Under the pieces are notes generated by a model that was given only the letters and a program-made list of their open reading frames with translations, was not told the DNA's origin and made no database searches. 64,000 nucleotides of DNA from Pedobacter sp. Leaf216 (GTDB lineage: Bacteria; Bacteroidota; Bacteroidia; Sphingobacteriales; Sphingobacteriaceae), in assembly GCF_001421515.1 (NCBI RefSeq), contig NZ_LMKM01000023.1, positions 191,707 through 255,706 of the forward strand, in the 5' to 3' direction. The position numbers and the translations under genes are program-made. Shown piece by piece: positions 16,555 to 25,700 of the stretch. Position 1 is the first letter of the stretch. Every line of letters begins with the position of its first letter.

Positions 16555-18253
16555 ATTTACCAGCACTTAAAGAACTTTTAGGCAATACATATTGTCGGTT
16601 ATAACGATCGAGAACGATGTAAATAGAATCTTTATGTTCATCAATACCGGAAAGTATAACCCTCGAACCATCTGTGGTATCGTATTTCAGTACCATACGG
16701 TGGCGTTTCACTTCTCTTGGTTTTTCTTCAAACTCACGGTCTCTGCGGGTAGACCAGGCTGCTTTATCTATCATTTTATTTTCATCGCCGATATGTTGCC
16801 ATGCGGTTTTACTGATCCAGTTATCTTCATTTGGTGCTGTTTCTCTTGTTTTACCTGCAGCTTTACGCCCAGCCCTTAAAGCCATTACATTTTTATCCTG
16901 GAGGTACAGTACTTTATCTACGGTATCGGCATAATAATGAAAGGCCCTTTGGCCTCCTGCAACACCACTGATTTCGAAAGTACGTTGAATATCACGCATC
17001 GGGCTGCCTCCTCCATTTGATGGATCGATTAAAACCGGGCGGTTGATTTTAAAAGTGAGGGTAGTCCAGTTTTCGAAGGTAGCTTCCTGCCACCTGATAG
17101 AATCCAATGGATTAAATGGAATAACCTCCCCATTCAATTTAAACTCGCTCACATGGTAATTTCCCCTTAGTTTTTTAACACCTGCAGTTGCGGGTTGTTT
17201 ATAAGGATCGTATTTAAAATTGATGACTTCAGTATAAGTGAGCACACCGAAAAAGATGACAAAAGTGAGCACTTTCAGGGTAATGCGGGTGTATTTTAAC
17301 CAAGGTTTATTAAAATCGGGGTAGATCCTAAAAGGTATGGTATAACGCTCTAAAATGAGCAGGTTGTATAATTTAGGAAAATCATCTGCGGCAATAAACA
17401 GCGCGAGCAGCACAAAATAAAACGCATATACATGTACACCGCCATCGTAAGCATAATTTACAAAAGTAATATCGCCCAGTGCCGCAGCCAGTAAAATGGC
17501 ACCAAAAGTGGTTGTTTTACGAAAAAAAAGCATTACTCCGGCGGCTATTTCCACCACACCACCAAAAACCTGGTACCAGGGCACTACACCAACGGAAAGC
17601 CAGTATATTTTTTGCGCGGTAAAATCGCCAAAATTGCTATTTAAAAGACCTAACGATGGATAGGGCATTTGTGTAGGGAGAAGTTTGGTAAAACCGAAAC
17701 CGATAATCCCAATCCCGGCACGATAACGGACAACAACCCTGATCCAGTAATGAAGGATATGATAGGATTTACGCTTACGATCGAAGGCCGACCAGATTAA
17801 AGCACCAACAAGGGCTAAGAATAATGCTATGCCCCAATCTACATAATCAGCCAGAAAACTTCTTTTTGGAGGCAAAGCAGCATTACTTTCGTTTTTTTGT
17901 TCGGTTTGCTTAAGGCTACTTTTTTCCAATTTCTTTTTCCTGTTGCCATCCTTTTTAGCCGATTCATCTGCAGATGGCGAATCGGTAATATCACGTGATC
18001 GCTGCCCGCCAAAAAGTGACAAAAAGCTGGGTTGAAACCTGGCGATATCGTAGAGATCGCGGTAATGCGGTCGCGACCAATCCAGGGTGAAAACATTTTT
18101 ATACCAATTGGCAGAAAATGGAATACACATGGCCAGAAAGAAAATAAACAGCACGCGGAAGCCAAATTTCTTTTGCCACGACCATGGCTTTTTAGCTGGT
18201 ATTTGCTGATCTGTTAAATTTTTATCTATCTCCTGTTGTTTTATTTCAGACAT
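16547..18253 (-). CDS. DoxX/DoxD-like membrane protein, long paralogue
   Basis: 568 residues: an N-terminal membrane helix (~30-45), a hydrophilic low-complexity Lys/Ser/Glu linker (~85-135) lacking in its neighbour, four to six helices of a DoxX-like domain (~140-330, with YWIRVVVRYRAGIGIIGFGFTKL), and a soluble C-terminal domain (~370-568) opening YHVSEFKLNGEVIPF. DoxD is the membrane part of thiosulfate:quinone oxidoreductase, so placement beside a SoxCD-like enzyme is suggestive. Homology alone does not prove that activity. The next gene upstream is a paralogue of the same architecture. Confidence 0.75.
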   Translation of the reverse strand: MSEIKQQEIDKNLTDQQIPAKKPWSWQKKFGFRVLFIFFLAMCIPFSANWYKNVFTLDWSRPHYRDLYDIARFQPSFLSLFGGQRSRDITDSPSADESAKKDGNRKKKLEKSSLKQTEQKNESNAALPPKRSFLADYVDWGIALFLALVGALIWSAFDRKRKSYHILHYWIRVVVRYRAGIGIIGFGFTKLLPTQMPYPSLGLLNSNFGDFTAQKIYWLSVGVVPWYQVFGGVVEIAAGVMLFFRKTTTFGAILLAAALGDITFVNYAYDGGVHVYAFYFVLLALFIAADDFPKLYNLLILERYTIPFRIYPDFNKPWLKYTRITLKVLTFVIFFGVLTYTEVINFKYDPYKQPATAGVKKLRGNYHVSEFKLNGEVIPFNPLDSIRWQEATFENWTTLTFKINRPVLIDPSNGGGSPMRDIQRTFEISGVAGGQRAFHYYADTVDKVLYLQDKNVMALRAGRKAAGKTRETAPNEDNWISKTAWQHIGDENKMIDKAAWSTRRDREFEEKPREVKRHRMVLKYDTTDGSRVILSGIDEHKDSIYIVLDRYNRQYVLPKSSLSAGKYE

Positions 18254-18265
18254 AACATTAAGCTT

Positions 18266-19597
18266 TTATAGTTTAAGTGCTTTGCGGCGGCTAAGCTTTA
18301 ATGGATATTTTTTATCGATTTTATTCAATACGACGTAAATGGAATCACGTTGTTGATTGATCCCTGAAAGAATGATGCTTACGCTATCCGGACGCGAATA
18401 ATTTAACCTTAAACTTTCGCCTTTGTAGTGTGGATTTTTATTAGCCAACAGCAGAACACGGTTTACCGAATCGATTGTGTAACTGTAATAATGCCTTCCT
18501 GCGGTACCGGCTAGTTCATAATCGCGGTCTTTATCGTTTTTAAATACCTGTTCGTAATTTGAAGAATCAACAATTACTTTTCGATCGGAACGCACGCTGA
18601 TGGTGGCCCATTTCTCGAACACCACATCTTTCCAACGGGTAGAATCTGTAGCAGCATAAGGCAATACCCGCCCGTTGATTTTAAACTCACTAACATTATA
18701 AATTCCCGCAGCCCTGGCCAAGCCCTTCTTGCGTGGAAACTGGTAAGGATCATCGTGAAAACCTGAATACGTTTTAAATCCGTAAAGAAAAACAAAAAAG
18801 AAAATAACCAATGTTTTAAGTGCTAAACGCAAGGATTTAATTCTCCCCACAAAAATTGGCTTAAAGCTGTTTGGTGCTGTTGGCCGCTCGAGCGATATGA
18901 GATTATAAATCCGCGTTGCATCGAACCACAACACAAATAATGCAAAAGTGATTAAGTAGGTGGCATATACAAATTCGCCGCCCTCGTAAGCCAGGTTTGA
19001 AATGAATACGTTCCCTGTAAATACGAGAATAATTGCTGCGCCAATGGTTGCGGTTTTCCGGAAGAACAATAACAAACCTGCGAGGATTTCTATCGCGCCT
19101 AAAAATGTTTCGTAAGAAGGCACAATGCCTAAACTCATCGAAAATATTTTCCAGTCGGTAAAATCGCCATAACTGGTGTTTAAATTACTAATGGAAGGAA
19201 AAGGTGCCTGCAATGGGAAAAACTTGATGAACCCATAACCGATAATACCAATAGCCAAACGGTAGCGGACCACAACCCTTAACCAATAATAAAATTGATT
19301 GTAATCGACTTCCTTGTATTTGGTTTTGCCCCATACCACTGCGCAGATAACCGAAATTCCTGCAATAATGATCCAGTTGATAAAACTATCGGCACCGGAA
19401 AGAAATTTTGAAGATAAACGTGTAAGGTTAAAAATATCGCCATAGCTGATATGGAGCCAGTTAAAACCAAAAACAATTTTAAAGAAATCGACGCTTAAAG
19501 GAATAGCCTGCAGCATGAAAAACAAGAAGAAGAACCTGAATATCAGCTTTTCCCTATCCGTCCATACAAGCGGTGATGGTTTATTTGTGTTACTCAT
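18266..19597 (-). CDS. DoxX/DoxD-like membrane protein, short paralogue
   Basis: 443 residues from ATG 19597 (MSNTNKPSPL); a longer start would overlap the upstream gene. The layout matches its neighbour: N-terminal helix, DoxX-like domain (~110-280, with YWLRVVVRYRLAIGIIGYGFIKF), then a C-terminal soluble domain opening YNVSEFKINGRVLPY. The two are clearly products of a gene duplication and probably form one membrane complex. The gene sits 12 bp before the long paralogue and 16 bp after the S51 peptidase. Confidence 0.75.
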   Translation of the reverse strand: MSNTNKPSPLVWTDREKLIFRFFFLFFMLQAIPLSVDFFKIVFGFNWLHISYGDIFNLTRLSSKFLSGADSFINWIIIAGISVICAVVWGKTKYKEVDYNQFYYWLRVVVRYRLAIGIIGYGFIKFFPLQAPFPSISNLNTSYGDFTDWKIFSMSLGIVPSYETFLGAIEILAGLLLFFRKTATIGAAIILVFTGNVFISNLAYEGGEFVYATYLITFALFVLWFDATRIYNLISLERPTAPNSFKPIFVGRIKSLRLALKTLVIFFFVFLYGFKTYSGFHDDPYQFPRKKGLARAAGIYNVSEFKINGRVLPYAATDSTRWKDVVFEKWATISVRSDRKVIVDSSNYEQVFKNDKDRDYELAGTAGRHYYSYTIDSVNRVLLLANKNPHYKGESLRLNYSRPDSVSIILSGINQQRDSIYVVLNKIDKKYPLKLSRRKALKL

Positions 19598-19613
19598 TGC
19601 TGTATAAATAAGA

Positions 19614-20543
19614 TTATTGATCCTCATCAGCCTTTGCGGGCTTGCGTGGAGCTGTAATTACCTTTCTTTTGGCAAGATCATATTTTTGCCCTGCGCTTAA
19701 AAAGAAAAAAGATCCGTTTGAAGCAGTAAAATCTTCACGATTGTTGACCACATGTTTTTCGCTACTGTTTACGATGGTGTTGTAATCGTAAATTGCCACG
19801 AAAGAATGTCCAAGCACTTGAAGGGTATCCCGCTGTACCAGGACTGCTGTAGCCTCATTTAAACCAATGCCGATAAAATCTGGTGCATTACGGATAAAGT
19901 TGACCAGATCGAACTGGCGGTTTCGTACCAATAAATGCTGATCGATAGCGGAATTTTTAAGAAAACCCAATCCCTGTGTATGGTCGCCAACTAAAATTTG
20001 TGCGCCTTTCGTATCACCCCTCCATAAAAAAGAACCAATAATACTTGCTCCGGCCGAGCTGCCTGCAATAACGCCTCCCCTATTCAAAACATCAATAAAA
20101 GCCTGGTGGGTAAGGGTATTGAGGTAAGAATCGGCAATTCGCCATTGGCGGCCACCTTCGAAATAAACAGCTGTTGCATTTTTTAAAGGGGCAATAAATT
20201 TTTCACTATTGGCTTCCTTCAAATCGCTCGTATGGAAAAGGGTTACATTTTTGATCCCTGTTTGCTTTTTTACCTCTTCTACCCCTTTTTTATCATACGC
20301 GGCAGAATCGCCCGAGGCAGTGGTAACCACAACCAATATGGCTTTATCCTTACCTCCTGCCAATTCGGTAAATTTCTCCCATATATCGCGCTGCGAGCCT
20401 ACATTGCCACCGATGATTAGCAAACTGCCTTTTTCAGGTCCATGTTTAGTATCAGATTTTTTGACTGTTATTGGTGATGGCTGAGCAAAGGCCGGGTAAG
20501 CAAATGCAGTTAGGGCCAAAAACAGCACACTTAATTTTTTCAT
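19614..20543 (-). CDS. Cyanophycinase-like serine peptidase (family S51), exported
   Basis: 309 residues with a clear signal peptide (MKKLSVLFLALTAFAYPAFAQ). The S51 fold is shown by GSLLIIGGNVGS near the start, YFEGGRQWRI, and the nucleophile Ser163 in GSSAGA. The C-terminal IGLNEATAVLVQRD and KYDL segments match the family. Cyanophycinases cut the Asp-Arg polymer to beta-Asp-Arg dipeptides; related enzymes cut other aspartyl or isopeptide bonds. Here the enzyme is periplasmic or secreted and directly follows a SusCD pair, so it may process the imported substrate. A sulfur link is not evident from its own sequence. Confidence 0.85.
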   Translation of the reverse strand: MKKLSVLFLALTAFAYPAFAQPSPITVKKSDTKHGPEKGSLLIIGGNVGSQRDIWEKFTELAGGKDKAILVVVTTASGDSAAYDKKGVEEVKKQTGIKNVTLFHTSDLKEANSEKFIAPLKNATAVYFEGGRQWRIADSYLNTLTHQAFIDVLNRGGVIAGSSAGASIIGSFLWRGDTKGAQILVGDHTQGLGFLKNSAIDQHLLVRNRQFDLVNFIRNAPDFIGIGLNEATAVLVQRDTLQVLGHSFVAIYDYNTIVNSSEKHVVNNREDFTASNGSFFFLSAGQKYDLAKRKVITAPRKPAKADEDQ

Positions 20544-20554
20544 AATTAATATTT

Positions 20555-21916
20555 TTAATAACCTGGATTACGGTTAGCACCCGCCAATTGCGGATCTACC
20601 AATGTTTCGTTATATGGAATTGGAAAAAGGTAAAGATGTTTATCAGGCAGGCCCAGCACAGTTTGGGCACGGTCGGTTCTTACCAGGTTAAACCAGCGGT
20701 CGGCTTCGAAAGGGAACTCCACCTGGCGTTCTTTTTCCAAGGCCAGCAAAATATCACTTAATGTTGCAGCAGTGGTGGCTCCAAGTCCTGCACGGCTCCT
20801 TACCAGGTTTAAATCGCTTTGTGCACTGTTTGCACCAACTAAATTACCCTGTTGTGCCCTGGCTTCTGAACGGATAAAATACAACTCAGCCATGCGGATT
20901 ATATAAGCCGGATCGGTACCCAATGGATTACGGTAATATAATTTGCCATACCATAAATTACCCGGAGGCGCGGTTTTAGCAATCAAAGTGCTGCGGTTGC
21001 CGCCAATGGTTGGGTTATTTAACAAAGCAACCAGGGCATCATTCGGCGACCACTCTCTACGGCCGCCCAAAACCGGTGGCAACCACCAGTTGCTATGGCC
21101 ATTGGTATTGGATGTGGTATAAGCCAGCTCAAGCACAGACTCGGGAGTAGCCGCAGCATTATTGGCGAAAAAAGCACTATATGGGCCCACCAGGAAATAA
21201 TTTTCATTATCGTTAATTACCGAAGTAGCAAATTGCTCGGCCAATGCCCAGTTTTTTTGATACAGGTAAAATCTCGCTTTAAGGGCTTGTACCGTGCGCA
21301 AGCTTACCCGGTTTCTGCTTACTGATGCAGGCACCAACGTTTCAGCAGCATTTAAATCTTTTAACACCTGTGCATAGGTATCAGCCAAGGTACTGCGTGG
21401 GATATCGCTGTTTTCTGAAGGAATATTGGTAGGTTTTAAAACCAATTGCACACCGCCCCAACCTCGTGCAAGATCGAAATAGGCCAAAGCACGCACAAAG
21501 TAAGCTTCACCAAGGTATTGGTTTTTTAGCGTTGTGCTAAGCAGTGGATCATTAACTGCCGGAACCCGATCAAGTATAAGATTAGCCTGCAAAATGGTTT
21601 TATAAATGGCCGTCCATGCAGATTGAACATAACCGTTTGTAGCAGAAGTAAGGTGTTTGGTAATTTCGTTAGGATCTGACTGTGAACCCGACCATTGAAT
21701 GTCGCCGGCAGATAAGTAAGAAAGTGCCGGGAAATTTGAACCATAATAACTGTTTGCAGCCAACAGATTAAATAAACCGTTTGCCGCTGTTGCCGCACTA
21801 CCGGCATTGATGATCGCCTGATCCTGATCTACCTGCGACTGGGGCTGTACCTCCAGAAACTTCTTGCAGGAAGTAAACAAGGATAAAATGGCGAATATGT
21901 AGATAACTTTTTTCAT
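20555..21916 (-). CDS. SusD/RagB-family outer-membrane lipoprotein
   Basis: 453 residues. The lipobox ends at Cys17 (SLFTSCKKFLEV), followed by the SusD start QPQSQVDQDQAI. TPR-like helices such as NQYLGEAYFVRALAYFDLARGWG, and the C-terminal ALEKERQVEFPFEADRWFNLVR, are standard SusD features. It caps the SusC pore and binds substrate outside the cell. It lies 15 bp after the SusC gene and 11 bp before the S51 peptidase, all in one operon. Confidence 0.95.
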   Translation of the reverse strand: MKKVIYIFAILSLFTSCKKFLEVQPQSQVDQDQAIINAGSAATAANGLFNLLAANSYYGSNFPALSYLSAGDIQWSGSQSDPNEITKHLTSATNGYVQSAWTAIYKTILQANLILDRVPAVNDPLLSTTLKNQYLGEAYFVRALAYFDLARGWGGVQLVLKPTNIPSENSDIPRSTLADTYAQVLKDLNAAETLVPASVSRNRVSLRTVQALKARFYLYQKNWALAEQFATSVINDNENYFLVGPYSAFFANNAAATPESVLELAYTTSNTNGHSNWWLPPVLGGRREWSPNDALVALLNNPTIGGNRSTLIAKTAPPGNLWYGKLYYRNPLGTDPAYIIRMAELYFIRSEARAQQGNLVGANSAQSDLNLVRSRAGLGATTAATLSDILLALEKERQVEFPFEADRWFNLVRTDRAQTVLGLPDKHLYLFPIPYNETLVDPQLAGANRNPGY

Positions 21917-21931
21917 GATTGATTATTCGGT

Positions 21932-24900
21932 TTAAAAAGTAATGTTTGCACCTATCTGGAAAGTACGTGGCACGGGTGGCGTACCTAAATCGTAACCGAG
22001 CACGGTAGCCGATGAAGAAACGTTGATCTCAGGATCCGGGCCTTTATATTTCGTCCACAACCAAAGGTTTGAGCCACTGGCGTATATCCTAACAGAATTC
22101 ATCCTGGCTTTTTTAATAAATTCTTTCGGCAGGTTATAACCAAGGGTAACATTACTGAGGCGTAAGAAAGATCCATCTTCGATATTGCGGCTGGTTGGAC
22201 TTAAAGTGTAATTCTGCCCATAAGCGGTTAACCTTGGCATATTTGTTATATCGCCCGGTTTCTGCCAGCGATCTAACTGGTAAACATCCATCGCCCTGTT
22301 GGCATCGCGGGTACCGCCACCTTCAAGAAAAAAATTGTTATTGTTATATACCTTATTGCCGTATACAAAATTGAAAAACACCGATAAATCGAAGCCTTTA
22401 TAACTGAGGTTATTGGTTAAACCGCCATTAAATTTCGGCAGTGCATTCCCTACCGGAACAATATCATTGGCGTTGATTACGCCATTATGATCGGCATCTT
22501 CATAAACTGCATTGCCCGTTTGCGGATCAACATAAAGCTGGTTATACACATAAAAAGTATACATCGATAAACCCTGAACCATCCGTTCGGCGGCATAAGC
22601 GGCAACAACAGGTGTAGGTAATTTTTCTATTTTATTGATATTGCGCGAAATATTGAAATTGGTACTCCATTTAAATGCACCATCCAGATTAACACTGCTG
22701 ATGTTCAGCTCCAAACCCTTATTGCTCATTTCGCCGGCATTGGTGAGGATGGAAGAAAAACCTTTACTTGATGCCAATGGCAGGTTAAGCAACAGGTTAC
22801 TGGTATATTTATCGTAAACGTCGCCGCTTAAAGTCAACCTATCTTTAAAGAAACTTAAATCAAAACCGATATTGGCCTGGCGGGTGCTTTCCCATTTCAG
22901 ATCAGGGTTGGCAAGCTGTGAAGGTGTAGTACCTGGATTATTTAGATAGTTGGCACCAGCACCCCATAAACCACGCGAGGCAAAATCGTTGATCCCGTTC
23001 TGGTTTCCGGTTACACCAATACTTCCACGAAGTTTTAAGTCGGATATTACCGCAACATCCTTTAAGAAATTTTCTTGTTTAACGCGCCATGCCAAACCTG
23101 CTGAAGGGAAATATCCCCACTGGTGGTTTGCACCAAAACGCGAAGATCCATCGGCCCTTACACTGAAAACCGCATAATATTTCCCACCATAGTTATAGTT
23201 TATACGGGCAAAGAATGATGACAGTGTATATTTTGATTCAGAAGCAGATGAAGTGGTGGTAGCAGCCGAAATAATCTGCTGGAATGAATCGTTTGGAAAA
23301 TTGGTACCCTGGGCCAAAGTTTGGTTAGAAACCGATCCCTGCAATGAATTACCGATTAATGCCCCAAAAGTATGCTTACCGGTAACATGGTTATAATTTA
23401 AGGTCTGTTCATTTGTCCAGATGGTGTTATTGCTTATACTTGAAGTACCGAGGTTTTTATTTGCCAAACCCAGGTTGGTTAAACTGTTCCAGTACTGATA
23501 TTCATTGTATTGATTATAATCAACACTCCAGCTCGTTTTAAATGTTAAATCTTTGGTAATATTTACCTCTCCATACAAATTACTAATCAACCTGTTACTT
23601 GTGCTGTTCATGTTTGTGTTGTTCAGCAACACATCCAGGTTATCAAAACCTGCCCATTTACCAGGCGTTCCATCGGCATTAAATTCAGGCAGATAGGTTG
23701 GAGTATGCAGCGCCGATTGTAAGATACCTCCTTGCGGCCCATCGCCTACACGCGCATTGGTACGGTAAGTTTGTGTGAGGATGTTGCTGGTTCCTATTTT
23801 AACGTAATCATTAATTTTCTGATCGAGGTTGAGCTTAAAACTTCCCCTTCTGAAATCGTTCGTTTTTAGGGTAGCTTCCTGTTTGTTTAGTCCGCCACCG
23901 ATGTAATAGGTCGTTTTATCGTTTCCTCCTGAAACTGAAAGATCATAATTCTGCAACAGTCCGGTACGAAAAGCTTTGTTCAAACGATCGTAAGTATTTT
24001 GATCCTTTGGTAAACCACGTGGCGCCGGGGAGGCTGCAGGATTATCGGTTAATGCCCTGAAAGGCTGGAAAACATAGGTTGTAGCAGGCGTAGTTCCATT
24101 TGCAGCAGCAGTTGCAATGGCATCTGCATTTGAATTGCGGTAAAATTCGTTAACCAGTTCTGCATGCTGTGGCCCCGTTACCAGATCCCACAGTTTATGT
24201 GCTTTTGCCACACCAACATAAGCACTTAAACTTACTTTTGGTGCAGTATTGTATTTACCGCGTTTGGTGGTGATCAAAATTACCCCATTGGCTGCACGTG
24301 CACCGTAAATGGCAGTAGCATCAGCATCTTTTAAAACGGTTACGCTTTCAATATCATCAGGACTAATATCCGATAAAGGATTATTTGCTTGCCCTTGTGT
24401 GGTGATTTTTTGTAAAGATCCGCTGTTTACATACACACCATCAATTACATATAAAGGATCATTACTGGCATTAATGGAGGTGGTACCACGGATCCGGATA
24501 AACATTCCATCTCCCGGAACACCTGTAGATGTACTCACTTGCAAACCCGGAGCCTTGCCTTGTAACTGCTCGGCAAATGTAGCGGTCGGCTTTGCCCTTA
24601 CCTCATCAACTGCGATGGTAGAAACAGAACCGGTTAACGATTTTCTAGTCTGTGTGCCATAACCCACAACCACTACGTCATTTAACTGACTGTTAAGTTC
24701 TTTCAATTTAATGGTTACCGGACTTGTACCCGCTACAATTTCTTTGGTTTCATAACCTACGGAAGAAAGTATCAACGTATATGGCAGTTTTTGACCGGTT
24801 ACAAAAACAAATTTTCCATCTCCATCGGTAGAAACTACGTGTGTAACGCCTTTAATGCGTACAACAACGCCTGGCAGTGCTTGCTTGGTAAGGGAATCGA

Positions 24901-25042
24901 TCACCGTTCCGGCCAATTTAGAATTGATTAGCGGCGGTGGCTCTACCTGTGCAAAAATTTTAAATGGGATGGCCAGCACTGTAAGGAGCAAAAAATGGCT
25001 GACCAATAAGAATGGTTTTTTCTTATGGAGAAATATTTCCAT
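21932..25042 (-). CDS. SusC/RagA-family TonB-linked outer-membrane receptor
   Basis: 1036 residues: a signal peptide, a carboxypeptidase-regulatory-like domain (~38-115), the TonB-box/plug start DVVVVGYGTQTRKSLTGSVS (~122-141), a plug with the DPLYVIDGVYV motif (~200), and a 22-strand barrel ending in the aromatic FQIGANITF. It imports ligands across the outer membrane with its SusD partner. It is the first gene of the nine-gene operon. A perfect Bacteroidota promoter lies ~330 bp upstream, with two hairpins in the leader between them. Confidence 0.95.
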   Translation of the reverse strand: MEIFLHKKKPFLLVSHFLLLTVLAIPFKIFAQVEPPPLINSKLAGTVIDSLTKQALPGVVVRIKGVTHVVSTDGDGKFVFVTGQKLPYTLILSSVGYETKEIVAGTSPVTIKLKELNSQLNDVVVVGYGTQTRKSLTGSVSTIAVDEVRAKPTATFAEQLQGKAPGLQVSTSTGVPGDGMFIRIRGTTSINASNDPLYVIDGVYVNSGSLQKITTQGQANNPLSDISPDDIESVTVLKDADATAIYGARAANGVILITTKRGKYNTAPKVSLSAYVGVAKAHKLWDLVTGPQHAELVNEFYRNSNADAIATAAANGTTPATTYVFQPFRALTDNPAASPAPRGLPKDQNTYDRLNKAFRTGLLQNYDLSVSGGNDKTTYYIGGGLNKQEATLKTNDFRRGSFKLNLDQKINDYVKIGTSNILTQTYRTNARVGDGPQGGILQSALHTPTYLPEFNADGTPGKWAGFDNLDVLLNNTNMNSTSNRLISNLYGEVNITKDLTFKTSWSVDYNQYNEYQYWNSLTNLGLANKNLGTSSISNNTIWTNEQTLNYNHVTGKHTFGALIGNSLQGSVSNQTLAQGTNFPNDSFQQIISAATTTSSASESKYTLSSFFARINYNYGGKYYAVFSVRADGSSRFGANHQWGYFPSAGLAWRVKQENFLKDVAVISDLKLRGSIGVTGNQNGINDFASRGLWGAGANYLNNPGTTPSQLANPDLKWESTRQANIGFDLSFFKDRLTLSGDVYDKYTSNLLLNLPLASSKGFSSILTNAGEMSNKGLELNISSVNLDGAFKWSTNFNISRNINKIEKLPTPVVAAYAAERMVQGLSMYTFYVYNQLYVDPQTGNAVYEDADHNGVINANDIVPVGNALPKFNGGLTNNLSYKGFDLSVFFNFVYGNKVYNNNNFFLEGGGTRDANRAMDVYQLDRWQKPGDITNMPRLTAYGQNYTLSPTSRNIEDGSFLRLSNVTLGYNLPKEFIKKARMNSVRIYASGSNLWLWTKYKGPDPEINVSSSATVLGYDLGTPPVPRTFQIGANITF

Positions 25043-25091
25043 ATTTAACGGGTTTTATGTTAATGATTAAATTCATTGGATAAGACTGGAA

Positions 25092-25135
25092 ATGGATATC
25101 AGTGCGTGATTGGCGTTACAGAACTGATATTCCAT
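25092..25135. ncRNA. Hairpin in the susC leader
   Basis: ATGGATATCAGT (25092-25103) pairs with ACTGATATTCCAT (25123-25135) with one bulged T and a 19-nt loop. It stands directly beside the terminator-like hairpin at 25137-25165. It could be part of a structured leader on the minus strand or the body of a short antisense RNA on the plus strand. It resembles no riboswitch class I know. Confidence 0.4.
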
Positions 25136-25136
25136 G

Positions 25137-25169
25137 AAAACCGGCGAGGCTTCCTTGCCGGTTTTTTTT
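25137..25169. terminator. Strong terminator-like hairpin inside the susC leader
   Basis: AAAACCGGC-GAGG-CTT-CCTT-GCCGGTTTT gives a ~13-bp stem (one G-T pair) with a 3-nt loop. Eight T residues follow on the plus strand, so it is best as a plus-strand terminator. On the minus strand only four T follow, but the stem could still pause or attenuate the operon transcript. No plus-strand gene ends here. Confidence 0.65.
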
Positions 25170-25369
25170 ATATAAGGTTTTTAACACATATTTAAGAGAT
25201 TGGTGGTCAGTTTAATGGAAAATAAGCATCAGACTATGGTTTTCAAGAGAAATCAAAAATCAACAACACCATATTTTGCCATAGATATAAATGTTTAAAA
25301 CAACATCTTTATAAACTATATCAGGGATAGAAGACACTTTAGGGCTTATTGTTGCATTCATGATCAGCG

Positions 25370-25400
25370 CAAACATATTGATAAATATTTAATCTACAAA
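25370..25400 (-). promoter_or_regulatory. Promoter of the nine-gene SusCD operon
   Basis: On the minus strand: TTTG (25400-25397), exactly 19 nt, then TATGTTTG (25377-25370), a perfect match to TTTG-N19-TAnnTTTG. The expected transcript start is near 25363, giving a ~320-nt leader before the SusC ATG at 25042. Confidence 0.75.
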
Positions 25401-25700
25401 ATCGGTAGACTAACTATTAATAATGTTACATGATCGCTTTTTCCTCTGGTGAAGCCTAATCTGTAACAACCGTTAGAAATACATTTACGTAATTTTTAAA
25501 TTACAAATTTGTATTCTTTGTTTTAAAACACTAACTTAATTTATATGTCCACCGTTGCAGTGGATTAATTTTTAAACGAATTACTAAAACGTTTTAAATA
25601 AACTTATTAGTAGTTTTTACTGTAACGGCAGAAAAGATGAAACGGGAGATGGCCGAATATTATTTGAGCAATCAACTCAACCTAAATATAAAAAACCATT
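25401..25700. other. AT-rich spacer upstream of the metalloprotease-like lipoprotein gene
   Basis: About 300 bases with no gene. It contains AT-rich palindromes, GTAATTT-TT-AAATTAC (25489-25504) and AAAACGTTTT (25586-25595), and a short TCCAC-N7-GTGGA hairpin near 25550. I could not pick a convincing promoter for the plus-strand gene at 25701. Confidence 0.4.

Noticed and set aside
25090..25170. SAM or other known riboswitch in the leader of the sulfur operon
   Set aside because: The two hairpins do not carry conserved SAM-I core sequences or those of any class I can recall; kept only as an uncharacterised structured leader.
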